Positions 1 through 10,849 of a stretch of 64,000 nucleotides of DNA are shown here, piece by piece. Origin of the DNA: Oreohelix idahoensis (taxonomy: Eukaryota; Mollusca; Gastropoda; Stylommatophora; Oreohelicidae); contig JAMPIV010008093.1 in NCBI GenBank assembly GCA_024509875.1, forward strand, positions 62,001-126,000, given 5' to 3'. How positions within the stretch are numbered: position 1 is the stretch's first letter; each line of letters begins with the position of its first letter. The notes beneath the pieces were generated by a model that saw nothing but the letters and a program-made list of their open reading frames with translations, was not told the origin of the DNA and ran no database searches. The position numbers were made by a program, and so were the translations under genes.

Positions 1-841
1 TCTTTATAACTGTGATCTCTTAATCATCACCTGATAATAAGGGGCATCCCCGTTCTCTGATTGATGATCGACAATAAATAGGATTCCAAAATGGCTTCTG
101 GTTCCCTTTGAGCATCGCTCACTATACAGATGTATAGTAAATCTTCAATAAAGGTTCAGTTCATGAACACAAATATTTTCCACAAGTATCAGCATATTCT
201 GTCCTCATAATTGCTGCATATAAACATATTCAGTGCTGCTAGATAACATGTCGTCCCGACATATAGACATAGGTAAATTCATATAGACGTCTGCCCATCT
301 GAGCCTAGGAATGAAAGAGTTCAGTGAACAGTTCTTTTACCTTGGCATAGGAAATACACTAGCAAACACAAACGCTCTCCTCTCCTGGCGTTATAGAATA
401 AACACTGGGGACTAGTAGACTTAATAAACATATCAGAAATTATCTTCTTCCCCATAACAAATCATAGAGATCACAGATTGGGGACTCGTCTTCGACATGG
501 CTTTCGCCCGGCATTCCATCATCACGGAAGACACTCTCTCCTCTCTCGGCATGCGCAGAACTCCCTGACCCCAAAGTTCAGTACAAGGAAAAATAGTTCC
601 ACTTAGACATACCAAGATATCACGATATAAGACCGAATCGTCTGAAATAGACACAGAGTAAACATAGACTCGGACCATAAACATTCCTGCATAACCTAAG
701 CAAGAACAATCTGTTTTCTGGCCCAACAAGGCACAGACTAACGAAATCCAGATTCATACGCCAAATTCGATCTCCAGGGGAGATAACCCATATAACAAAA
801 GTATCAATCAATCATGGGTGATATATCTTTGGCCAGGAAAG
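1..841 (-). repeat. 3' LTR of gypsy element 1 (left copy, cut by window edge)
   Basis: Matches 6065-6565 and then 10406-10749 with only scattered differences. Identity ends at about 841. A TG-type terminus would lie at 835, but six more bases (836-841) also match the right copy, so the true LTR edge may have been lost with the RT deletion. The left end lies outside the window. Confidence 0.8.
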
Positions 842-844
842 AAT

Positions 845-1241
845 CGTCCGTTGTCTGGAAAATAGGCTGTAAATAATCCGGACGTTCATGGAATTCCGTA
901 AGCATATTGATGTGGAAGGTTTTATGCTTTCCATCAATATTGACAATGTAGTCAACATCGGAAATTTTCGATTTTATATCGTACAGACCTTTCCAAGAAA
1001 TAAGAAGTCTGTTTTCCCTTCAAGGTAGCAAAACAAATGCTTTGTCACCAGGACAAAGTTGTCGTAAGGTTCTTTTCTTATTTGCAAATTGTCTTGCTTT
1101 CTGCTTAGCAAATTCAGAAGAAGAAGTTGCCAATTTGCATGCTTCGATAATCTTCTGTCTCAGCGCGATGACATATTCGTAAGAAGATTTTGTGTCATCG
1201 GTAATATTATCAGCGGTTATGAGATCATGAAGTAAAGACAT
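845..1241 (-). pseudogene. Integrase C-terminal domain (GPY/F-like) of gypsy element 1
   Basis: In the same frame as the main ORF but beyond a TGA at 1254-1256. It reads through the alpha-helical linker (SYEYVIALRQKIIEACKLA) to CPGDKAFVLLP, meets a second in-frame TGA at 1020-1022, and continues with LLISWKGLYDI and HINMLTEFHERPDY until the LTR junction at about 841. It aligns with the corresponding segment of element 2 (GEKVLLLLP, IGWQGPYTVLERV, YHVNLLKKYLERE). The tryptophan-K/Q-G-x-Y core is the GPY/F-type module that follows the integrase catalytic core in many gypsy elements. Two point-like stops in an otherwise open frame suggest modest decay. No RT follows. Confidence 0.75.
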
Positions 1242-1253
1242 AGGGCTGCGCGG

Positions 1254-4145
1254 TCACGCGCCAAAGACAAGTTCAAAGGGAGAAAATCCTGTATGTTCAT
1301 TGGGGACCTCTCTGTAAGCGAAGAGGGCCGCGGGTAAAACCCTGTCCCAATCTTGAGGATGATCCTCAGTTATCTTCCCTAGTAAATTTTTGAGTGTTCT
1401 ATTTAGCCGTTCGACCATCCCATTGGACATAGGATAATAGATACTACTCAAAGATCTCTCTATCTGCAGAGTAGACATTACTTGAGACATGGTATCCGAT
1501 ATTAGTTGGGTGCCATGGTCTGATAATATTTCTCCGAGGAATCCCAGACGAGAAAATATGAGCCAGAGAGCATCTGCAATATCAGCAGTAGTAATGCTCT
1601 TCAGAGGAATAGCCTCTGGCCAACGTGTGCACATATCAACACACGTCAAGATAAACTGATGTCCTCTAGCAGATTTGATCTTAAATGGACCAATGATGTC
1701 TATCGCCATTTTCTGAAATGGTCGAATAGGAATGTCTGCAGCCTGAATAGGTGCAGCATGGCGTGGACCTTTGGATTTGACCTCTTGACATACTTTACAA
1801 GATCGACAATAAATCCGTATGTCTTTGTTCACAAAAGGCCAAAAGAAAGCCGCAAGAACTCTTGACTTTGTATGAGAAAAACCCATATGTCCAGCACACT
1901 GAGAGTCGTGAGCGTGCTGCAAAATTTTAACTCTCAAATTCTTGGGCACAAGAATCTGAGAATTACATGACTTAGTGCAGTCTTGTACCATACGTACAAG
2001 TACACCATTCTTCATTGTAATCCAAGATTTACGATTTGTATCTTTATTTGGATCACCTTTTGTTGCAAGCGTGAAGAATTTCTTTAGAGTCGGATCATCT
2101 TCTTGCTGTTTTATAAATGAGTCACGAGAAATTACCAAGGGATCATCTTGGTTATGCACTTCCTTATCTTCAGTAGATGAAGTTTGAGGCATATTAAGAG
2201 CTTGAGCTCTAGTGACTACAGCATTAGCAGTTAGCATATTTTGTTTTTCCCAAACGGAAATTTGTTGTGGAGTGCATTCTTTGACTCCGTGAATACAACC
2301 GATGATAAGATCAGCGATCGGATTCGGCAGAAGACATGCGTGTACATCTCCTGTAAAGAAAGGAGTAGCAATCTTAATGATAGCAGTAGAGTATTTCTCT
2401 AAGGTGCCGCCAAATATTACACATTTGACTACTTTTCTGGTGGCACGAGAAGGATCTACAAGTGACTGCCTAACACCAATTGTGGTGCATCCAGAATCAA
2501 AAAGAACTGAGACTGGATTGTCATTTACTAAACCTTTATGTAAGACAAGAGAACCTCTTCCATCATGCGCGACTGACGCAGGAAGAGCGGGAAGAGGATG
2601 GCCACAACTTAAAGTGGATACCGTAGTTGGTTCAAATAATGTTTTGCATTGGGGGCACTGAGATGCTCTCCCAAAATCAAAAGCGGAACATGCCATATTA
2701 TTAGCGTCATTATTATCTTTAGTCTGTTTATAGGCTTCATGTGACTCTTGCTGTGCAGAGTTTGCCTGATAATGTGATTTATGTTTTTTGTATTGTGATC
2801 TACCTCGATTATTATTGCCTCTGTAATCATTATTGTTTCCTCTATTGTAACCCCTATTTGGGTTTGAGTCATAGTTCTCATGGTTACCATTATCATATTC
2901 ATTATAATGAGTATCTCTATAACTATGGTCTTGTTGTCTCCATGATGGATGACTTGGATAGTTCCTATAATGACTTCCTCTGCGGAAATTCCTATAATTA
3001 TGACCACCCCTGAATCGAGGGCTGTCAGCTCGTCTCCAGTACTTCGCAGAAGAACCCTGAAATGACTGGTTACCTTGGTTTTGATAACTATTATGGTTAC
3101 CCTTTTTATCAAACCTGTTTTGTGGTCCCTGAAATTTGTGTGAATAATTAGGGTTGTATGGTGTTGCTGAAGCAACTGGCATACTTTCCTTAACCTTAGC
3201 ATTGCTAAAAACTACGTCCGGATGTGCCGTGACGTATTGGGTACAATATTCTTCCATTTCTTTTAGTGTCTTGGGTTTACGCTCATGTAGGAATTCAAGG
3301 AATGGTTTATTTACACTTGACATAATCTTGTCTCTGAGCAACAAGTCCATAAGGGCTTCATATGTCTTTTCTGTTTTGGACAGCTCAATCCAACGATTAA
3401 ATGTAAGACATGTCCTTGCAATGAATTCTGAGAATTCAACCCCTGATTCAGGTACCATTTTCTTAAACAAAATACGGTAACCTTCCTCTGTTAATTGATA
3501 TTTCTTCAATAAAGCTGCCCTAATAACATCATAATTATCCTTGTCAGTCTCATCAACCAAGCTTAAACTTGTAAGAGAATCACCTTTCAAATTTTCTGAC
3601 AACTGGTTAGCATATTGTGATTTATCCACATTATGAGTTCGACAAGAACGTTCAAAACGATCCAGCCAGAATGTAATATCGTCACTGGAAGGATTGAACG
3701 GTGGTACCTTGACCTTATAAATAAAAGGTTTAACACTACCACCAGATGACTGATTAACATTACCCATGTTTGTCAACTTCAATTTTTCTAACTCAAATGC
3801 TAACAGTTTTTCCTCATGTTCTCTTTTTGCCTTTCTCTCCTCGGCTTCAGCTTCTCTGTCTAATCTTTTTTGTTCAACCTCAGCTTCTCTGTCTAATCTC
3901 TTTTGTTCAGCTTCTCTGTCTAATCTCTTTTGTTCAACCTCAGCTTCTCTGTCTAATCTCTTTTGTTCAGCTTTTTTGTCTAATCTCTTTTGTTCAGCTT
4001 CTTTGTCTAATCTCTTTTGTTCAGCCTCTTTGTCTAATCTCTTTTGTTCAGCCTCAGCTTCTCTATTTTGTTTTTCCATTTCCATTTGGAATCTCCTTTC
4101 GTCTACTTGCATCTGCAATTTCTTTTGCTCAAATTCTAATTCCAT
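1254..4145 (-). CDS. Gag-protease-integrase polyprotein of gypsy element 1 (963 codons, no RT)
   Basis: Long open frame. Residues 1-125 are a charged coiled coil built from tandem KRLDxEAEQ units. About 140-330 is a capsid-like domain (FWLDRFERSC, FSEFIARTCLTFNRW). About 345-490 is an N/R/Y/G-rich basic stretch, in place of a CCHC knuckle. A CPQC...CGH motif follows. The aspartic protease motif is FDSGCTT, with D near residue 550. An H2C2 zinc-binding module (HMGFSHTKSR...CRSCKVCQ) precedes an integrase core with catalytic residues spaced D-59-D-35-E (AIDIIGPF, LSDHGTQL, NGMVERLNRT). The product would form capsids, mature Gag and integrate cDNA. No RT motif lies between protease and integrase, and the stop at 1254 interrupts the integrase tail. 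The ATG is the first in frame; the real Gag start is probably at 4306 in another frame. Confidence 0.85.
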   Translation of the reverse strand: MELEFEQKKLQMQVDERRFQMEMEKQNREAEAEQKRLDKEAEQKRLDKEAEQKRLDKKAEQKRLDREAEVEQKRLDREAEQKRLDREAEVEQKRLDREAEAEERKAKREHEEKLLAFELEKLKLTNMGNVNQSSGGSVKPFIYKVKVPPFNPSSDDITFWLDRFERSCRTHNVDKSQYANQLSENLKGDSLTSLSLVDETDKDNYDVIRAALLKKYQLTEEGYRILFKKMVPESGVEFSEFIARTCLTFNRWIELSKTEKTYEALMDLLLRDKIMSSVNKPFLEFLHERKPKTLKEMEEYCTQYVTAHPDVVFSNAKVKESMPVASATPYNPNYSHKFQGPQNRFDKKGNHNSYQNQGNQSFQGSSAKYWRRADSPRFRGGHNYRNFRRGSHYRNYPSHPSWRQQDHSYRDTHYNEYDNGNHENYDSNPNRGYNRGNNNDYRGNNNRGRSQYKKHKSHYQANSAQQESHEAYKQTKDNNDANNMACSAFDFGRASQCPQCKTLFEPTTVSTLSCGHPLPALPASVAHDGRGSLVLHKGLVNDNPVSVLFDSGCTTIGVRQSLVDPSRATRKVVKCVIFGGTLEKYSTAIIKIATPFFTGDVHACLLPNPIADLIIGCIHGVKECTPQQISVWEKQNMLTANAVVTRAQALNMPQTSSTEDKEVHNQDDPLVISRDSFIKQQEDDPTLKKFFTLATKGDPNKDTNRKSWITMKNGVLVRMVQDCTKSCNSQILVPKNLRVKILQHAHDSQCAGHMGFSHTKSRVLAAFFWPFVNKDIRIYCRSCKVCQEVKSKGPRHAAPIQAADIPIRPFQKMAIDIIGPFKIKSARGHQFILTCVDMCTRWPEAIPLKSITTADIADALWLIFSRLGFLGEILSDHGTQLISDTMSQVMSTLQIERSLSSIYYPMSNGMVERLNRTLKNLLGKITEDHPQDWDRVLPAALFAYREVPNEHTGFSPFELVFGA

Positions 4146-4183
4146 TCTTTTATCCTCGGCTTTTTGTTTTTTCTCCTCAGCCT

Positions 4184-4306
4184 TCAGTTTATCAATTTCA
4201 AATTTTTGTGCTTTTTCATATTGACACTGGTAGCATACTCCTCCAACTTATCTCCAGTCTTGCCTAGGGATTTCCCTACCCCAATGAAGTAATCTAAAGT
4301 CGACAT
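4184..4306 (-). pseudogene. Gag N-terminus of gypsy element 1, out of frame
   Basis: A 40-codon frame starting MSTLDYFIGVGKSLGKTGDK runs toward the main Gag frame and stops in another phase. The main frame upstream of its first ATG is open only back to a TAA about 85 bases away (near 4230) and reads YEKAQKFEIDKLKAEEKK. I infer one indel near 4210-4230 separating the authentic start from the coiled coil. It could instead be an unrelated short ORF, but position and spacing match the Gag start of element 2 (37334). Confidence 0.55.
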
Positions 4307-6040
4307 AATGTATACCAATATGTGACTAGATACTTGAAATAGCAATAATGAAATCTATCTCCAAATAAATGGAAACAAGCTCTTAATAGCTTGAATAACC
4401 AGCTCCCTTTATCACAATCTCTGTGGGAAACAAGCCTTTAAATAAGGTCTTGTATAATCAACTGTGTACCTCTAATAACAGCAATTAATCATCAGTTGAT
4501 TATTACTCATAAGTTCACTACACAGCTAGTAGTGTATGATCAAATATGTTTCATATAGTCTATGTCGATCAAGAACACAACAAAACAATTATAAAAGACA
4601 ACATGAAAACATTCGCAGAAATCAACTAAATTAAATAGAAAACTGAAGAAAATAATCACAGAACCTGTGATGATAACCGCGATGAAATAAACAACACAAA
4701 TGACGTCACAGTGTATAAATATAAAATTGTATATAACTGAATGATAGGAAAGGGTAGACCTACAAATATACAAACAAATCAAAACAAAACTAAAGAACAG
4801 AAAAAATATTACAAAAACAACGAAGAAAAACGCGTCTTCCCAACTAACAGAAATAGCAACAAATTGTCGCTAGCAAATTTTCAATTAAGAAAATTCGCAC
4901 CTACAGAACGCTATTATAAAACCTCTATGACGTGGTATCTTTTATAATAGTCACACACCCAACCTCCCACGACATAGACACACAAATAATATGCAAACAT
5001 GTAAACATAAATATATATATATCTCATATATAATGTAATGTAATGCAAAGAAGCACAGCTGTTATTCTATAATGGCATAGTTGTAGTAAAATAAACTGCC
5101 ACTTTAATAATTAATTTATTTTGCATTTAATTATTACAATGTTCAATCATTTGCACACAAGAAGATCCAACGTTGACAGTTCCTAGAAGGACTTCTCAGT
5201 TCAATATCACTGCATTTCTTATCAACACAGATAAACACTCGATTCAAACGTTCTGTGTAACACCGTCTGTTCACCGAGCACTGACCTATTTACCGCATAC
5301 GCTCGATAGGGCAGGTCATGCTGACTTCAACTGTAGAGTTGTACTGCTGGTGTGTCGTATCAGGCCACAGGAAACGGTCTGGTCTCAGTAGCTGACTTCT
5401 CAAAATGTCCACTGTGCAGATTGACCCAGAAAACTGGCCTACCACATTGATAAAGGCTCCAGGGGGATAAAGCTTTGTTTCTTGCACCAGATTAGTATGG
5501 ACTGTTTTTTTCGTGATATAGCTCGTCCAGTCACAATGTTCTGTAAATGGGTCAGGTTACCGACTGTTGGGGGCCCTGACAAGGTGTACTGTTAGGTGCG
5601 TATATTCTGATGTAATGAGTGAGTGTGAACATCAATAATGACAAACGCGAATGGATGACAGTTCGACAGGTGCACAGGACACTCACTCCAATCACAGGTG
5701 GAAGTCAAGGATGGCTGGACTACTGTGGTCGTTTCATACTGTTTAATAGGACGTATACACGTAGACAGTACGAGCATCGTTACAGGAACACAGGTCGACA
5801 TAAATAGCATATTGTTGATCAATGGTCTACCATCATAAGTTAGCATTCATGTTGAATAACATTACAATGGAACATCTGTAGACAAGCACTTAGATTTCCA
5901 CTGTTTATCAATACAATCATCAGGCCTTACTGACCGAGCATGTCAGTTAATAAATACCGTTCAAACATGACTCCTAAACAGGACCTCTTTCCTAGCGAAG
6001 ATTCCTTTAGGTAAAGTTCAGCAAATCTATGTGAAGATAA
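4307..6040 (-). other. Leader region of gypsy element 1
   Basis: About 1.7 kb between the Gag start and the 5' LTR. AT-rich, no convincing coding. The right end (about 6040-6053) contains TTAACCCACCA, which on the minus strand would give a TGG-starting primer-binding-site candidate next to the LTR. I cannot assign the tRNA. Short reading frames within 5170-5850 resemble no family I know. Confidence 0.5.
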
Positions 6041-6565
6041 TGTTAACCCACCAGTATTGGGTTTTCTTTATAACTGTGATCTCTTAATCATCACCTGATA
6101 ATAAGGGGCATCCCCGTTCTCTGATTGATGATCGACAATAAATAGGATTCCAAAATGGCTTCTGGTTCCCTTTGAGCATCGCTCACTATACAGATGTATA
6201 GTAAATCTTCAATAAAGGTTCAGTTCATGAACACAAATATTTTCCACAAGTATCAGCATATTCTGTCCTCATAATTGCTGCATATAAACATATTCAGTGC
6301 TGCTAGATAACATGTCGTCCCGACATATAGACATAGGTAAATTCATACAGACGTCTGCCCATCTGAGCCTAGGAATGAAAGAGTTCAGTGAACAGTTCTT
6401 TTACCTTGGCATAGGAAATACACTAGCAAACACAAACGCTCTCCTCTCCTGGCGTTATAGAATAAACACTGGGGACTAGTAGACTTAATAAACATATCAG
6501 AAATTATCTTCTTCCCCATAACAAATCATAGAGATCACAGATTGGGGACTCGTCTTTGACATGGC
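6041..6565 (-). repeat. 5' LTR of gypsy element 1, left part
   Basis: Near-identical to 1-505. Interrupted after 6565 by an insertion; the remainder resumes at 10406. The exact left end is uncertain (TGTTAACC at 6041, or just after CCA at 6053). Confidence 0.8.
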
Positions 6566-7108
6566 TGTTAAGGTTAAAAAGGGAGGTGATACTTTGTATA
6601 TGGGTTGGTCACAGTAAAGTAAGGGTTACATCGCTTGTATACTTGATTAACGATGAATTGGGTTAACAAATATTGATAGAGGTCATAGTGTACAGATAGC
6701 GTCATGAGCGCTGGTCTGTATTGTTAGAACTGTAAATAGTTTGCACGGCTAGTCCGTGGAAGGGACTGAGCGGTGGTGAACTGCGAAGTCCCGTGACTGT
6801 TTAGGCGGGAGTTTTTGTGACCGCTTGCAGTTGGGTTCTGGCGTTGACAGAGTGAAGTCAACGAAGGTGTTTTTCTAAGTGTGTGTTCCCGACCAGTGTT
6901 CGGTGAAAATGGTAGAGTGTTTTTCAATGTGTGTCTCGGTGGAGACTTTTTGAACAGGCCTGTATCTGAATATTCTTCCTGCATATGTATTCTCCCATGT
7001 GTTAGATTATTGGAGGATGGTATGTATTAATATTTATGACTGCAGTAGATGCAGCTTATGAGTGAGTTGGTTATTGGGCACGTTCTGTGAGAAGTGTACC
7101 ACTAGTCT

Positions 7109-7320
7109 ATGTAGGCGCTATGAAGGGTCCGAGAGGTAGAGAGACTACTTTGTAGGCCATAGACATTTTTGTGAAGGAGTCTACAATTAGGCGCTATGAA
7201 GAGTCCGAGAGGTAGAGAGACTACTTTGTAGGCCATAGACATTTTGTGAAGGAGATTAGGCCATATATAGAGTCTGAGAGGAAGACATGACTTGGTAGGC
7301 CATAGATAGATATTATGCAG
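7109..7320. repeat. Degenerate tandem repeat, about 70-80 bp unit, about 2.7 copies
   Basis: The unit begins TAGGCGCTATGAAG and contains GAGAGGTAGAGAGACTAC and TAGGCCATAGACATTT. Copies start near 7109 and 7189; a diverged third starts near 7258. Confidence 0.75.
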
Positions 7321-7700
7321 GTTATATTACTGCAGACTGCTGTGTGCGCAGTCTTTCCTTTGAGGAATATGGTGATGTGCATCTTCTAGAGGAAGTGCAC
7401 CACTATTTATGATTAGGCCTTGTGTATATATATAGCTGACGATGATTATTCAACTGCCGGGGAGCAGCCTTGGTGGAGAAGGGGAGGACGTAGTCCTTTG
7501 AGGAAAATCGTGATGGTCATCTTCAATGAGAAGTGCATCATTATGCTATAAGTTATGAGGCCATATTTATAACTGCGGTGAGCGCAGTTCTTTAGGAGTG
7601 TTGTACGTGCATTTATATGAGGTGTGCGCCATTAGGCGCTGTACTTAAGCGCTGTGGAGTGTGGGAGCTTCATGAATAATAATAAATAATAATAAATTCT

Positions 7701-8813
7701 TTAAGCACCAAACACGGCGCATAAGGCAGAAACCAGTGCTCTCCAGGTTGTTCGTTGTGACGCCACTCCTCTTAGCTCTTGCACATTATTTAGGCCCAAC
7801 GTTCTTCCTTCTCTTATTATTGTTCTTCTGAGTGTTTCTTTTGGTCTTCCTTTTTTCCTCTTACCCTCAGGAACCCAAGTAAGCGCCTGTAGTGGTATTC
7901 TGTTGTTTTGCATTCGTAGGACATGACCGATATATGACCATCGTCTTTTCCTTATATAGTCGGAGACATATTTCTGCCTAGAGTCTTCTCTTATTTGTCG
8001 ATTAGTCTTGAATTCTTTCCAACTGATGTTCATGAGTTTTCTAAGACATTTGTTCTCGAATGTATTCAGCTTGTTCTCCAATGATTTTGTTATTTTCCAA
8101 CTCTCACAGCCGTATGTTAACACTGAGATAACATTTGAATTAAACAGACGAAGCTTGGTATGTATATTCAATGATTGTAATTTCCAAATGTTAGATAATC
8201 TATTGAAGGCGCTAGCTGCCAAAGCAATTCTAGTATGGATTTCTCTTGTTGTGTCACCATCCTGAGTCATTTTACTGCCTAAATAATTGAAACTTTCAAC
8301 TTTCTGTAGTTTTTCCCCGTTCAAGATGATATCAAAGGTCTCGTTAGAAAAGTTCATAGCTTTAGTTTTAGAGGCATTTATTTGGAGACCTATTTTAACC
8401 GAGAGATGACACAAATTATTTATTGCTTCTTGGGATTGTCTTGGTGTTGAACTTAAGAACGCTACATCATCTGCGAAATCCAGGTCCCCCAGGAATTTTC
8501 CATTTGTCCATTTTATACCCAATTGTTCATTGTGGGTATAGTTTCTCATAACCCAATCAATAGCTATTCCAAAAAGTAGTGGTGACATAATACAGCCTTG
8601 TTTAACCCCTGTTTCTACTGTAAACCATTCTGTATTCCCTTTATTTGTTCTAACACAACATCTTGCATTGTCATATAGCGCTTTGATTATATTCACATAT
8701 TTTGTTGGAAAACCATAGATTGTAAGTATCTTCCACAATGATGGGCGGTGTAGACTATCAAAGGCTTTTTGAAAATCGACGAAGGTGATAATAAGTGGCG
8801 ATTGCATTTCCAC
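7701..8813 (-). pseudogene. LINE-C RT core and C-terminus
   Basis: 370-codon open segment. It begins in the RT palm with FVDFQKAFDS, then VKQGCIMSPLLF and the catalytic FADDVAFLSS, followed by the thumb region and a C-terminal domain (LTYGCESW, YIGHVLRM, PEGKRKKGRPKETLRR). RT would copy the LINE RNA at a nicked target. It ends at the stop directly before the ATT tail, so its C-terminus looks complete. The N-terminal RT motifs are in another frame upstream (8932-9324), separated by a disrupted stretch at 8814-8931. Confidence 0.85.
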
Positions 8814-8931
8814 TGATTCTTCTATAATTGTTCTTAGTGTGAATATTTGATCAATACATGATCGTTTCGGCCTGAAACCCGCTTGTTCTTCTCTGATCTT
8901 TTGTCAGCATGCAATTTAAGTCTTTCTAACA

Positions 8932-9324
8932 TCATGCAACATAATAATTTCCAGGTACTGATAATAGAGATATACCACGCCAGTTATTACAGTCTGATAG
9001 ATCACCTTTCTTCGGTAACTTTACAATAATACTGTCTTTCCATTGTTGTGGTGGTTGTTCTTCTCTCCATACTTCATTTATAATATCTAAAATTATCAAG
9101 AGGTTGTTGTCATTAACTGCTTTAATCATTTCCCCTGAAATTTCGTCAACTCCAGCAGCTTTAAAATTTTTTAATCTTTTAACGGCTTGTTTGATCTCGT
9201 CCAGCGTGAATTCATCGCAAGTTATTGGCAAGGTGGTTGTGAGTGTTTCATTATTAAAATCAGGTGTTACTGTTGGTGGTGGTCTGTTTAGCACCTCCAT
9301 GAAGTGCTCAGCCCATCTCTTCAT
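8932..9324 (-). pseudogene. LINE-C RT N-terminal part
   Basis: 130-codon segment with the pre-RT linker (MKRWAEHFMEVLNRPPPTV) and RT motifs KNFKAAGVDEISGEMIKA and WKDSIIVKLPKKGDLSDCNN, then WRGISLL. It breaks after that motif and belongs with the RT core at 7701-8813. Confidence 0.8.
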
Positions 9325-9353
9325 TTGTTCTTTTTCTGTTGGTATTGAATTCC

Positions 9354-10070
9354 CTAATTACCTTTAACAGGTGTTTCCATAGCAGTAGGCTGGTGACATA
9401 GTTGTTTTGTAATTTGATAAAGGCACCTACTATTACCAGTTCTTGCAGCATTTTCAGCTTCTACGGCCAGTTCATTGATGAAATGTCTTTTATCTCTTCG
9501 AGTTTTTGTCTTCACTTCTTTATTTAACAAGTTATAAGATAGTTTGCAAGATTCAACTGCATTATGTGTACTTGCCGCTAGTAGTTTAAGTTTTGCTGTT
9601 TTCCTTTCTTGTATTTTATCCCAAGTATCTTCTCTCATCCATTTTTTCTTTTTATGTACTAGGTATCCGGTGGTCGCTACTGCTGCTTCTGTCATTGCTG
9701 TTCTCAGTTGTTCCCATTTAGTATCGATTGTCTTGGTGGTGATATCGTTGTCAATTTTGCCTAAAGCATCGAAATAGTTGTTCATTTTGACATTATATTC
9801 CTCCTTTATATCATTTGATTGCAGTCTGTGTACATCTATTCTTCTATTTTTATTCTGTTGGTATAACTTCTTCAGTTTAATTCTCAGTTTAGCTATGCAG
9901 AGGTTATGATCGCTTCCGATCTCTGCACCTCTGTATGCTCTGACGTCTTGAACTGATGAGCGAAATTTAGCGCTTATGCAGAAGTGATCTATCTGGTTCT
10001 TAGTTCTGCCATCAGGTGAATTCCATGTTATCTTGTGGATATTCTTATGTGGAAAGATGGTGTCTGCCAC
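9354..10070 (-). pseudogene. LINE-C endonuclease C-terminal half and linker
   Basis: Contains the APE-type endonuclease signature SPDGRTKNQIDHFCIS followed by GSDHNLCIAKLR, with the conserved D and H of the SDH motif, then a K/R-rich linker. The N-terminal catalytic half (GTWN, GDxN) is missing because the copy is 5'-truncated near 10080. Confidence 0.8.
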
Positions 10071-10405
10071 AATTATTCAATATCATGTACTGTATGCTGT
10101 TCTTTTGTCTATGTCGTTGTCTGTGTGTAACGTGAATAAACCATTATTTAAACGTTACTATTCGTTCAACGATACATGAATTCAGTGTGTGTCACTGTGA
10201 TGGATGAATGTACCATTACACACTTACTTTGAACATGCCAGGCACAGTGACAGTAGGGACATATTTACAAATAGCCCTGAGGGGTGTGGCCTATATAAGG
10301 AGAACACATTTACACCTTCATCACTTATCTACCACTGGTTTCAGTTATATAGAATTATCAGTGGTGGCCTACCATTCTAGTGGATCAGCAACCTTAGATG
10401 TATCA

Positions 10406-10749
10406 ATGGCTTTTGCCCGGCATTCCATCATCCCGGAAGACACTCTCTCTTCTCTCTGCATGCGCAGAACTCCCTGACCCCAAAGTTCAGTACAAGGAAA
10501 AATAGTTCCACTTAGACATACCAAGATATCACGATATAAGACCGAATCGTCTGAAATAGACACAGAGTAAACATAGACTCGGACCATAAACATTCCTGCA
10601 TAACCTAAGCAAGAACAATCTGTTTTCTGGCCCAACAAGGCACAGACTAACGAAATCCAGATTCATACGCCAAATTCGATCTCCAGGGAGATAACCCATA
10701 TAACAAAAGTATCAATCAATCATGGGTGATATACCTTTGGCCAGGAAAG
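10406..10749 (-). repeat. 5' LTR of gypsy element 1, right part
   Basis: Matches 501-841 closely and resumes the LTR after the insertion. Similarity stops at 10749, the point where the left copy meets integrase coding. The real LTR edge may lie further right if the left LTR was trimmed by the RT deletion. Confidence 0.8.
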
Positions 10750-10849
10750 CATCCTGATTCTAAAAACAAATACCTTCCCTCCGACAGATAAATATTTTTA
10801 ACAACAATATACATTGTCACCAGTAATCTGTTGGTAATAGTAAGCCAAC

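Larger units (their letters stand above)
7672..10080 (-). mobile_element. LINE-C, 5'-truncated non-LTR retrotransposon with (ATT)n tail
   Basis: On the minus strand a partial APE-type endonuclease is followed by RT and a C-terminal region, with the stop codon directly followed by an ATT-rich tail (7673-7700 on plus). Virtually no 3' UTR plus a short-repeat tail resembles RTE-type LINEs, but I do not assign a clade. The 5' end is truncated within the endonuclease near 10080, as is common for target-primed reverse transcription. Frameshifts split the coding into three parts. It sits inside the TG...CA insertion. Confidence 0.85.
6566..10405. mobile_element. TG...CA-bounded insertion (solo-LTR-like) inside the 5' LTR
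   Basis: ATGGC occurs at 6561-6565 and again at 10406-10410 and lies once in the uninterrupted left LTR, so it is a 5-bp target duplication. The inserted DNA starts TGTTAAGG and ends GTATCA, the TG/CA termini typical of LTRs. After removing the nested LINE, about 1.44 kb remains with no long ORF, fitting a solo LTR. A TATA-like CTATATAAGG lies at 10291-10300 and AATAAA at 10135-10140. That order is not typical of a plus-strand LTR, so its orientation is unresolved. Confidence 0.65.
1..10749 (-). mobile_element. Ty3/gypsy LTR retrotransposon 1 (Gmr1-like order), RT-deleted, with nested insertions
   Basis: A direct repeat brackets the coding region: 1-505 matches 6065-6565, and 505-841 matches 10406-10749. 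The right LTR is therefore split by an insertion. The coding strand is minus. Going leftward the order is 5' LTR, leader, gag, protease, integrase, integrase C-terminal domain, 3' LTR. RT and RNase H are absent: integrase coding reads straight into the left LTR at about 841. In the Gmr1-like group integrase precedes RT, so a deletion removing RT, RNase H, the polypurine tract and perhaps the start of the 3' LTR explains this structure. The window starts inside the left LTR, so the outer target duplication cannot be checked. Confidence 0.85.

Noticed and set aside
433..729. 98-codon minus frame (and its near copy at 10369-10638)
   Set aside because: It falls in the LTR and is duplicated with it; no family resemblance.
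2609..3202. 197-codon minus frame overlapping Gag
   Set aside because: Shadow frame of the main polyprotein in an Asn/Arg-rich region.
3766..4267. Plus-strand Ser/Leu/Phe-rich frames of 150-165 codons
   Set aside because: Antisense of the repetitive coiled-coil part of Gag on minus.
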